The notes under the pieces are model-generated. The model saw only the letters and a list, made by a program, of their open reading frames with translations. It was not told the origin of the DNA and did no database searches. A stretch of DNA of 64,000 bases from an uncultured Porphyromonadaceae bacterium (lineage in GTDB: Bacteria; Bacteroidota; Bacteroidia; Bacteroidales; Muribaculaceae): the NCBI GenBank assembly GCA_947177035.1, contig CAMWSS010000008.1:1-64000 (forward strand), in the 5' to 3' direction. The position numbers and the translations under genes were made by a program. Shown here piece after piece: positions 39,168 to 47,827 of this stretch. Numbering within the stretch: the stretch's first letter is position 1; every line of letters starts with the position of its first letter.

Positions 39168-42100
39168 TTGTTTTGCTGTCGGTTGGAGGTTGCCGGGGCA
39201 TAGGCCGTCGGCGGCATTCCGAAGAGTTCTTTGAATGCCGTGGCGAAGTGGTTTGGGTTTCGGAATCCGACGGTGTAGGCCACTTCGGCTACCGGGATTT
39301 TGCCGTCGGCGAGGAGTCGGGCCGCCTGTTGGAGGCGCAGGTTGCGGAGGAAGGCTCCCGGCGACTGGTTTGTGAGTTCTTTGAGTTTCCGGTGGAGGTG
39401 CACTCGGCTCATGCCGACTTCCGATGCGAATTCTTCGATTGTGAAGTCGGGGTCGGCCATGCGGCTGTTGATTACTTTCATGATCCGTTCCATGAGCCGG
39501 TCGTCGGTTGATGTTGTGTCGATGTTGTCGAGGCTGTCTTCCTGGGTCTGGCGTCCGGAGTAGATGTTCTGGAGGTGTAGCCGGCTCATGACGAGGTTGT
39601 CGGCGACGGTGCGCAGGATCTGCAGGTTGAATGGTTTTGCGATGTAGGCGTCGGCTCCGGAGCGCAGTCCCTGGAGGGTGTCGGAGTCTTCTGCTTTGGC
39701 CGTGAGGAGGATTACCGGCAGGTGGTTCAGGTTGACGTTCTGCCGGATTTTGCGCAGGAGTGTCAGGCCGTCCATTTCGGGCATCATGACGTCGGATATC
39801 AGCAGGTCGGGCGGGGCGGCGAATATTCCGTCGAGGGCTTCGGCTCCGTTGTTGAAGGTTTTGACGTGGTATGATGCGGCGGTGAATTCTTCGGCGAGAT
39901 ATGCGCGGATTTCGGGGTCGTCTTCGGCAATGTGGACAGTTGGCCGTCGGGCGGGTTTTGCAGTGGCTGAGGCCGTCGGCGCTTTTGTGGCGTGGGTGTC
40001 GGCCGGATGCGGCTGGTGGAGGGTGGCGGCGTGTTGTCCGGCGCCGTCGGTTGCGCCGTCGGGGCGGTCGAGCGGTATGGTGACGGTGAATCTGGAGCCG
40101 GGTCCGTCGGGGTTGTCGGTGACCGTGATCGTGCCGCCGTGGAGTCTGACCAGCGCGTGGGTGAGGTGGAGTCCGACTCCCGATCCGCCGGCGTGGTTGT
40201 CCATGACCTGGTAGAACCGGTCGAATACTTTCGGTTTTTCGTCGTCGGCGATTCCTGGTCCGGAGTCTGTTACGGTGATTTCAGCCCGGTTTCCGTCGTG
40301 GCGGAGCCGGATCGCGATCAGACCTCCTTCAGGGGTGAATTTCAGGGCGTTTGAGAGCAGGTTGACCAGCACTTTGTCGAAGTTGGCGGGGTCGATCCAT
40401 GCTTTCATCGTGTCGGCGCCGTCGTGGTTGAATGTGAGGGTGATGTTTTTGGCTGCCACTGCTTCGGAGTAGGTCAGGCATATGTCGTCGACAAATGGCG
40501 TCATTTCCACCTGTCGGTAGTTGAGTTTCATTTGTCCTTGTTCGATTTTGCGGATGTCCATCAGTTCGTTGACGAGTCTGAGCACTCGTTCGGCGTTGCG
40601 GTGGATGAGCGAGTAGGTGTGTCGGCGGGCGGGGTCGTTTTCCGATTCAAGGAGTTTCTGTATCGGCGCGATGACCAGCGACATGGGCGATCTGATTTCG
40701 TGGGACACGTTGATGAAGAACTGTGTTCTGGCTTCGTTGACCTGCCGGGCATAGTTGCGTTCGCGTATCTGCTTGCGCCTGTCGGCTCTGGATCTGATCA
40801 GCGATACCGACAGCCATGCCATTCCGGCGAGCAGGAGCGCATAGGCGCACCATGCTTTCCAGCCCAGATACCATGGCCATGCGATGTCGATGCGGATTTC
40901 GGTGATGTCGGATTCGACGCCCGAGTCGATGGCCATTATGCGCAGGGTGTGTCTGCCGGCGCTCATGTCGCCGAAGCTGACGGATCTGACTCCTGCCGGG
41001 AGTGTGACCCATTGGTCGCTGTCGAGCGAGTATGCATAGATCACGCTTTCCGATTTTCCGAGCTGGCGGGTGGCGAATTCGACCGTGACGGGTCCGCGGG
41101 TGGATGGCAGGGCTATGTGCCGGCTGTCGCAGACGGCTTGTCCGTCGGTGGGTCTGAACGGTTTTCCGCTGACGTATATGTCTGTGAGCCTGACTGAGAG
41201 TCTGCGTCCTGGCATGGCGACGGAGTCGGGGTGGAAATATGTGATTCCGTTGATTCCGCCGAAGTAGATGTTGCCGTCGTCGTCTCTGGCCGATGAGTTT
41301 TTGTAGAATTCGTTGCTTTGGAGTCCGTTGTCGACGAAGTAGCCGGTGAATGCGCCCGTGTGGCAGTCGAACCGCGCCAGTCCGCGTGAGGTCGAGGCCC
41401 AGACGTTGCCGTGGCCGAATTCGATTCCATAGACGGTGTTGACGGGGAGTCCGTCGGCTGTTGTGTAGACGTTGACCTGTCCGGTTTCGCAGTCAACGGT
41501 TTTCAGTCCGTCGGATGTGGCGAGCCACAGCATTCCGTCGGCGTCTTCTTTGGCTGCGTGGACAATGCATCCGTCGGCTATTATCTGCTGCGTTGCGTCT
41601 TCGCTTTCGGGGTTTCTGACTGCCACCAGTCCACACGACGAGCTGTAGTAGAGCGATCGGGAGCGCGGAGAGTAGAACAGCACTCGGGTGTATCTTTCGC
41701 TTTCGATGCGGTCGATCTGTGCGGAATCGTGTCTGTAGCGGTATATTCCTGATCCGAGAGTGCCGAACCAGACGTTGCCGTCCATGTCTTCGGCAAAGCC
41801 ATAGAATGAGTCGAGCCGGTTGCCTTGTCCGTCGTCGGTGACCAGAGGGATGTATTGTCCGGAGCGTGCGTCGAAGTGTCCGCCTTTGCCGCTGTAAGCT
41901 CCGACCCAGATGTTTCCGCGGCTGTCTTCAAACAGTGATGTCACCACAGCCGGGATGTCGCCTCCGCAGATGTGGGTGCTTTGTGTCAGGGTGCTGTCGA
42001 GCAGGTATATTCCGTCGTTGTCTGTTCCGACCCAGAGGCGGCCTTTGCGGTCGCGCATCATGCAGAGCACGCAGTTCGCCCCGATGCGGTCGGTCGGGCC

Positions 42101-43114
42101 GGATTTCGGTCCGATGTATCTGAATGTGTTGACTTTGTCGGAGACCATTGCGACGAATTTCTGATAGACCGACAGCCAGAGGTTTCCGTCGTTGTCGCGG
42201 ATCACGTTGTGGATTTTTTTTGATGCCGCGCCCACGGACCACAGTCCTTCGTCGACGGGGTGCACCGTTGCGTCGGCGTGGCGGTATTTCATCAGGCCCA
42301 TTCCGTCGGATGCGATGAAGACGTCGCCGTTGCTGTCGGCATATAGGTCTTTGATCAGTAGGGGAGCGTTGTCGGCCGTCACCTGGAGGAGTCTGTCGGT
42401 GTCGGGGTCGTATCTGAGGAGTCCGTGGGCGTTTGATCCGAAAAACAGGCCTGACACCGGATTTTCGGTCACGACGGCCGCTACCGGGTCGCCCGGCCGG
42501 CCGAAGTAGTGGTGCCACGTTCCGTCTTTGTCGCGTCGGAATATTCCGGCCGCGTCGGCCAGGAGCCAGACGTTGCCGTCGCGGTCTTCGATGCCTGCGT
42601 TCGCTCCTGTCATGCAGATGTTGTCAAATTGTTGCAGCTGCATATCGGCCGTTCCGTCGGGGTTGATCGCTGTTATTGCGCCGCATGTGCTGCCGAATGT
42701 CCAGATCTGTCCGTCGGAGCTTTGAAACATGGAGAGCACGGATCCGGTCTGGCCTCCGCTGTGGCTGAATCTGAATGGCGGGAAGAATGAGTCGGCCGGC
42801 CGGTTATACAGCTGGACTCCGCCGTATGATCCGATGAGCAGGTTTCCGTCGCGGTCTTCAAAGACGTCGTATATGTAGTTGTGGACGAGGCTTGCCTGGT
42901 TTCCGGGTTCGTGGCGGTAGACCGTGACCTTTGCTCCGTCAAATCGGTTAAGGCCGTCTTCGGTGGCAATCCACACCATTCCGTGCGAGTCCTGAAACAC
43001 GTCGTTGACCAGGCTGTTGCTGAGTTCTCCGTCGGAGCTGAACAGTCTGGAAGTCTGAGGCGTGGCCGCGAGCGCCGCCAGCAGACACAACAATATGACA
43101 ATTACGCGATTCAT
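39164..43114 (-). CDS. Hybrid two-component system regulator (HTCS)
   Basis: Reg_prop propeller repeats (GxIWxGTxxxGIYRY), FFINVSHEIRSPMSLVIAPI HisKA, HATPase, receiver (LLISDVMMPEMDG), AraC HTH (RLQQAARLLADGKIPVAEVAYTVGFRNPNHFATAFKELFG). Confidence 0.95.
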   Translation of the reverse strand: MNRVIVILLCLLAALAATPQTSRLFSSDGELSNSLVNDVFQDSHGMVWIATEDGLNRFDGAKVTVYRHEPGNQASLVHNYIYDVFEDRDGNLLIGSYGGVQLYNRPADSFFPPFRFSHSGGQTGSVLSMFQSSDGQIWTFGSTCGAITAINPDGTADMQLQQFDNICMTGANAGIEDRDGNVWLLADAAGIFRRDKDGTWHHYFGRPGDPVAAVVTENPVSGLFFGSNAHGLLRYDPDTDRLLQVTADNAPLLIKDLYADSNGDVFIASDGMGLMKYRHADATVHPVDEGLWSVGAASKKIHNVIRDNDGNLWLSVYQKFVAMVSDKVNTFRYIGPKSGPTDRIGANCVLCMMRDRKGRLWVGTDNDGIYLLDSTLTQSTHICGGDIPAVVTSLFEDSRGNIWVGAYSGKGGHFDARSGQYIPLVTDDGQGNRLDSFYGFAEDMDGNVWFGTLGSGIYRYRHDSAQIDRIESERYTRVLFYSPRSRSLYYSSSCGLVAVRNPESEDATQQIIADGCIVHAAKEDADGMLWLATSDGLKTVDCETGQVNVYTTADGLPVNTVYGIEFGHGNVWASTSRGLARFDCHTGAFTGYFVDNGLQSNEFYKNSSARDDDGNIYFGGINGITYFHPDSVAMPGRRLSVRLTDIYVSGKPFRPTDGQAVCDSRHIALPSTRGPVTVEFATRQLGKSESVIYAYSLDSDQWVTLPAGVRSVSFGDMSAGRHTLRIMAIDSGVESDITEIRIDIAWPWYLGWKAWCAYALLLAGMAWLSVSLIRSRADRRKQIRERNYARQVNEARTQFFINVSHEIRSPMSLVIAPIQKLLESENDPARRHTYSLIHRNAERVLRLVNELMDIRKIEQGQMKLNYRQVEMTPFVDDICLTYSEAVAAKNITLTFNHDGADTMKAWIDPANFDKVLVNLLSNALKFTPEGGLIAIRLRHDGNRAEITVTDSGPGIADDEKPKVFDRFYQVMDNHAGGSGVGLHLTHALVRLHGGTITVTDNPDGPGSRFTVTIPLDRPDGATDGAGQHAATLHQPHPADTHATKAPTASATAKPARRPTVHIAEDDPEIRAYLAEEFTAASYHVKTFNNGAEALDGIFAAPPDLLISDVMMPEMDGLTLLRKIRQNVNLNHLPVILLTAKAEDSDTLQGLRSGADAYIAKPFNLQILRTVADNLVMSRLHLQNIYSGRQTQEDSLDNIDTTSTDDRLMERIMKVINSRMADPDFTIEEFASEVGMSRVHLHRKLKELTNQSPGAFLRNLRLQQAARLLADGKIPVAEVAYTVGFRNPNHFATAFKELFGMPPTAYAPATSNRQQNK

Positions 43115-43164
43115 CCGATTGCAAAGTTACGAAAAAAATCGCAGGCGGCAAGACTGCCGTTTTA

Positions 43165-43207
43165 TGTAAAAGCCGAAGCCCCAATGGTCAGGGCTTCGGC
43201 TTTTACA
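43165..43207. terminator. Bidirectional terminator
   Basis: 17-bp perfect stem TGTAAAAGCCGAAGCCC / GGGCTTCGGCTTTTACA, T/A tracts both sides. Confidence 0.85.
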
Positions 43208-43223
43208 ATGCGGTGATGGTTGC

Positions 43224-44030
43224 TCAACGGGTGCTGACGCGCACTTTGCCGTCGCTGACATAGGGCTGTCCGGGCTGAGGGCGGTGGAGCCGACGGCCGG
43301 CAAGATCATAGGCCGCGGAGTCTTCCTGCCGGGGAGCGACAGGCGATTTTATGGCGGAACTCTCTGATGGCACGGCCATCAGGTCGTTGTGCAGATAGAA
43401 GTCTTTGTGATACATCACGCCGACAACGGCATGACGGCTGCCGTCGGTCGGTTCATAGATCGACTGGAAAGTCAGTCCATCCGGAGATCCGAGTCCTTCT
43501 ATCACAGGGCCGATTCCGCTGAATGTGAGGCGGCGGAATCGGCGTTTGCCGATTGTGACGGAGTCTTCCTGTTGGACGGTGTATGTAAGCGGGCCGTCAT
43601 AATATTCCATCGGTCTGACGGTCACCGACTCGCCTTTGTGCAGATTGAAGTCGTAAAGCAGATACATATCGTCTTCGGTGATGTTTCCGCCGGCGTTGAT
43701 TATGTGGTCGGGGATATAGTATACGCGACGGTCGACCTCACGAAAGCATTCACGCTTCGCCGAATCGTTGCATCTGACGAGTTTACACTGCATTCCGTTG
43801 ATTATCGTGTCTTCCTCCACGCGATATGTCGAGATTCTCGCAAACGGGCCTTTGTCGGTGGAAGAGCTGGCCTGAAGGCAATAGAATGTGGCTTCGCACC
43901 AAGTCTTGCCTTCGGTGAGCATAGGTTGGTAGCTGTTGTCGGCCGCCGATGCCTGCAGGCCACAACAGGCCGCCGCGAGAGCGATGATAACGGATGATAG
44001 ATTAATTTTTAATGAACCTGGCTGAGTCAT
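43224..44030 (-). CDS. Hypothetical secreted protein
   Basis: Signal peptide-like LSSVIIALAAACCGLQASAAD; C-terminal sorting-like YDLAGRRLHRP...VSDGKVRV. Confidence 0.65.
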   Translation of the reverse strand: MTQPGSLKINLSSVIIALAAACCGLQASAADNSYQPMLTEGKTWCEATFYCLQASSSTDKGPFARISTYRVEEDTIINGMQCKLVRCNDSAKRECFREVDRRVYYIPDHIINAGGNITEDDMYLLYDFNLHKGESVTVRPMEYYDGPLTYTVQQEDSVTIGKRRFRRLTFSGIGPVIEGLGSPDGLTFQSIYEPTDGSRHAVVGVMYHKDFYLHNDLMAVPSESSAIKSPVAPRQEDSAAYDLAGRRLHRPQPGQPYVSDGKVRVSTR

Positions 44031-44925
44031 ATGTCTGATTGTCGATGTAAAGTGTTAATAGATGAATACCTTTTTTTAGGTCTGATACATCAATCGTCAT
44101 TTCGTTATCTGCGAAAACGTCTATTTGCTTTTCGCTTATTCCACTGGTTGACGAGATGGTTATTTTTGCGGAATTACATTGTGGTATGTCCAGTAGCTTG
44201 ATATTTAACGTGTTTGTGGTGGGAGATGGGTAGCACTGAAAATGAGAAGATGTCGAACTTTGAACATGATTTTGCTCTATAATACTAGAAAGGTATTGTA
44301 TAGTCTCTTCTTGCTCGGATATTGTTGTGTGGAGATCCTTTATTGCTTGAATTATTAGTGGAATCATAGCGGTGTAATTGACAAGTTTATTGCCGGTATC
44401 GTCTTCGCTAACTAATGATGGAAATATTTCTTCAACTTCTTGCGCAAGAAAACCAAATTGAGATTGTTGTGGCTGATTCTTACTCAGTTTAGCGCCTTTT
44501 GTGGATGCTGTTAAAGTATCGTCGTTTATTGTCTTTTTCCATGTGAATGAAACCGGGTTCAGTTTTAAGATAGGCGAAATTCCGAAGGAAAGAGGTTTGA
44601 TGTTTTCTTTTAGCCTGGCGTCTGATGTGTTATAAACTGATTTGACGTGAATGTTATTATATGAGCGCGTGATATAGTTGTAGAATAGGACGTTGTTATT
44701 GCCTGAGATTGCAGGATCTGGTCCATTTAAGCTAATCATGAAAAGGCAACCTTGATTAGTCCAGTATAGACCGTCCCAATCTGCTATTGTTAGAGCCATC
44801 GTCGGTGTAGAGTTATTGATGGTCAAATGGCCTTCGGAATATTTGATCTGTCCGTTGATGGGTGAGAATGTGCTGCATAAGAAGCATAACAACACGAAAA
44901 TTGGTAGTAAATTGTTTTGTTTCAT
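44002..44925 (-). CDS. Secreted protein with S74 intramolecular chaperone domain and T9SS-like C-terminal domain
   Basis: TSDARLKENIKPL...QFGFLAQEVEEIFPSLV...NYTAMIPLIIQAIKDL; C-terminal DVSDLKKGIHLLTLYIDNQTYDSARFIKN. Confidence 0.82.
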   Translation of the reverse strand: MKQNNLLPIFVLLCFLCSTFSPINGQIKYSEGHLTINNSTPTMALTIADWDGLYWTNQGCLFMISLNGPDPAISGNNNVLFYNYITRSYNNIHVKSVYNTSDARLKENIKPLSFGISPILKLNPVSFTWKKTINDDTLTASTKGAKLSKNQPQQSQFGFLAQEVEEIFPSLVSEDDTGNKLVNYTAMIPLIIQAIKDLHTTISEQEETIQYLSSIIEQNHVQSSTSSHFQCYPSPTTNTLNIKLLDIPQCNSAKITISSTSGISEKQIDVFADNEMTIDVSDLKKGIHLLTLYIDNQTYDSARFIKN

Positions 44926-44961
44926 AATGGATAATTTTTATAATTAATATTTGTTGATTAT

Positions 44962-47454
44962 TTAGAATAGGAATGATTGTTTATTAGCTCCTACATCGTC
45001 AATCTCTTCTTGTGTGACGTTGCTAATAGTGATGGTTGCGTCTTTCTCGATTGTAGTTCCATCATTGATTGATATGCATTTTCCTACAATAGATGTTGTA
45101 GATTTAAATATTACTTCACCAGGAGAGGTGGACGTGGTAACATTTTCTCCTATATGGATTTGATCTCCAGCCAAAGCGCCATGGTCATATGTGTAATTTT
45201 GCAGATACAAATCTGGCATGAAATATTGGATGAATGTGCCGCAATTTTCTTTTGTTACGCATAGGGACATGACAGCGTATTCCCAAGTAGCTACTCCATA
45301 TTGGTGAAAATTGACGTTGTTGAATTTGACGCCTAAGTTTTTCTGTACGTTCATTGACGTAGTCGCGTAATATAGGAGCTTAGGCATTTTTACTGTCATT
45401 AAGCATATATTGTATTCACCGGGATGACCAAGTCCTATTTTAACTTTTACACAATTGTATTCGTTTTCTATTAGTGGCTGTTTGAAATTTAATGATACTC
45501 GACCTGTGGGTTTTTGTGTATGGATAGGAGTTTCTGGATCTCCTATTGCGTTTAGTCCTAAATGGACATTCCGTTCAGGATCGAATTTATACGGTCCAAT
45601 TAAGGGGAGTAAAGCAATTTTTGATGCATTAATAACTGCGCTCAAATTTTTATTTGGCAATGAGTTTGAAAATAAATATTTATAAAACATTGCCTCATAT
45701 TGCAGCGATGTCCCTAGTTTTGTTGTATCGTGTATAAAATAACCGTTATATGAGGAGCCATAATATGCTATTATTCCACTGTTTTTATTGCGAATGAAAC
45801 TCTCGCTTAGACATGGATCTTCAATTGATGTAAAATTGTTAGTCATACACGCCCCTGTGGTGAGTATTGAAAACCCATTATTTGACAATTCTGAGGCCTC
45901 TGTCGTTTTATACGCTGGCCATGTTTCAAGTTCAAACGCATTGGCTGCTCCATGTGTGTTAACGCTTATAAAAGAATAGCCTTTTGACAACTGTTCTTGC
46001 AGGTTCTCTTTTGAAAATTCGTAATTAGCACCCTCTGGGAAATCGGTGAATGTATCATAGAAACGAGTTGGAGACCCATTCCAATAAGGACTAATATATT
46101 GGTCCCAGAGTATGTTACTTTGCTTTTCGGTGAGATTGGGATAGTCTTTGCTGTCTCGTGCTAGATTATATCCGCATAAAAGCATATTGTTGTTCCAAGG
46201 ATATTTTAAAGGATCTTTTTCGTATGCTAATATTTTCGAAATGCTATTTTCTACCTCCTGTGGGGTTCGCACAGGGAGTCTGCTGACAAAAACGCTTGGC
46301 GTAAGGTCAGCACTGTCAGCAGGCTCGGCGAGTATGCCATTGCGATTGAAATCCCAATCTAAGCATCTATTGAAGCATGCATAATATAGATCGGAAGGAA
46401 CGATTGAATCACGTGCGCTCCCAGAAGCACACATTGCTGTCGGAATAATTGTGTCATCTCCGCCGAGTAATACATATTTTAGTGAGTGTTGCTGACTATG
46501 TAGCATGATATATTGTTTTATGGCATAGAGCGTGCTGTATTGAGGAAATTGCTTTTTTATTGCATCTACCGTTTCAATAAATACTGACAATCCCTTCTGT
46601 CGCTTCCATTTCAATAATGGTGAAAATTTATTGGCAAGACTATTTGACGTGATAATCAAATAGTCAATTTTGTTACTGATTGCGTGTTTCGATGGATATA
46701 CATCTAAAAGGTGGTTGTCTATGATTGATGATACAGTCTCGTTTGCTGCTTTGTTGATTGGTAGATTAAAATCTTCATCTGTAGCAATATCGTTTTTGTT
46801 GATTACAATTGATTGAATGAATGACAAGGGCATATCTAAAGGCTGAATCGGTTGACTGGAATTTGTTGGCGTCTGTGAATTGCTACTACGAGAAATAGTC
46901 GTGTCATCTATGATTTCTTTTAGCTCCAAGGTTAGGGCAAATGAATTCGCAAAGTATACTTCCTTTTTCTTATTGTCGTGTGAAAATGGACTTACAAGAA
47001 AATTATGTAGCGTATAATTGCCAATTGTCATTGATCCGGTGTGCTGTATCAACGGTTTATTGTATTTTAACGATGCTGTGTTGTCATATAGAGTTTCACC
47101 AGATGTTGAAAATATAGGCGCATTGTGTATGGCTGCAACATTTAATAGGGTGTGCTCATTCGTGTAATTGTAACTATAATTTACTAACTTGTTGGCCATA
47201 GGTGTTGCGACAGATATGCCAATAAGAGGAACGCCAGGTTGGAACGAATTTTCGTCTTGTTTGAATATGTGTTTTTTAGATGCAATTGATATTGTATCAG
47301 AGCGTTCGCTAATTTCAAAGTCTGATATGTTAAAGTTTACAGCAATCTCTTTTTGAAAAGTTTCTGCATAAGAGGTAAAGATGTGCAGTACGCCGCATAA
47401 TAAGGACGAAATAACTACACGCAAGATGCTAAGCGGGAAATTAAATTTGTACAT
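44962..47454 (-). CDS. C25 family (gingipain-like) cysteine peptidase
   Basis: YLIITSNSLANKFSPLLKWKRQKGLSV, KYVLLGGDDTIIP, SVFVSRLPVRT, SVNTHGAANAFE, LTTGACMTNNF. Confidence 0.85.
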   Translation of the reverse strand: MYKFNFPLSILRVVISSLLCGVLHIFTSYAETFQKEIAVNFNISDFEISERSDTISIASKKHIFKQDENSFQPGVPLIGISVATPMANKLVNYSYNYTNEHTLLNVAAIHNAPIFSTSGETLYDNTASLKYNKPLIQHTGSMTIGNYTLHNFLVSPFSHDNKKKEVYFANSFALTLELKEIIDDTTISRSSNSQTPTNSSQPIQPLDMPLSFIQSIVINKNDIATDEDFNLPINKAANETVSSIIDNHLLDVYPSKHAISNKIDYLIITSNSLANKFSPLLKWKRQKGLSVFIETVDAIKKQFPQYSTLYAIKQYIMLHSQQHSLKYVLLGGDDTIIPTAMCASGSARDSIVPSDLYYACFNRCLDWDFNRNGILAEPADSADLTPSVFVSRLPVRTPQEVENSISKILAYEKDPLKYPWNNNMLLCGYNLARDSKDYPNLTEKQSNILWDQYISPYWNGSPTRFYDTFTDFPEGANYEFSKENLQEQLSKGYSFISVNTHGAANAFELETWPAYKTTEASELSNNGFSILTTGACMTNNFTSIEDPCLSESFIRNKNSGIIAYYGSSYNGYFIHDTTKLGTSLQYEAMFYKYLFSNSLPNKNLSAVINASKIALLPLIGPYKFDPERNVHLGLNAIGDPETPIHTQKPTGRVSLNFKQPLIENEYNCVKVKIGLGHPGEYNICLMTVKMPKLLYYATTSMNVQKNLGVKFNNVNFHQYGVATWEYAVMSLCVTKENCGTFIQYFMPDLYLQNYTYDHGALAGDQIHIGENVTTSTSPGEVIFKSTTSIVGKCISINDGTTIEKDATITISNVTQEEIDDVGANKQSFLF

Positions 47455-47793
47455 GGCAATGTCGTTTAAGATTAATAAAAGTGTGTTAATAATGTTTAAC
47501 TTGCTATCGTTGCAAATATAGTAATATTCTTTGTATGCAAAAAATAAAAATAGTTAATAATAGTTAATATGCTCGTGGGCGATTATGCTCAATTAGTGTC
47601 ATGGTAACCGCAACGCATTTTTAACATTTTACTCTTTTACAATTAGATGAACTTATTTTTATAATTATTGTTGAGTTATATAAATAACGTGAATCTCATT
47701 TGGTTGCAATTTTAGAAAATTAGGAACGGACAGTTAATTGTTAGAGTTGTATCGCTCAATGGGCCTTTAGTATGTCGGTTGGTGAATTTTTTG

Positions 47794-47801
47794 TAACTTT
47801 G
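47794..47801 (+). promoter_or_regulatory. Promoter -7 element TAACTTTG
   Basis: 27 nt upstream of ATG 47828. Confidence 0.5.
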
Positions 47802-47827
47802 CGGCATATCACCTAATTTATGTTGCA

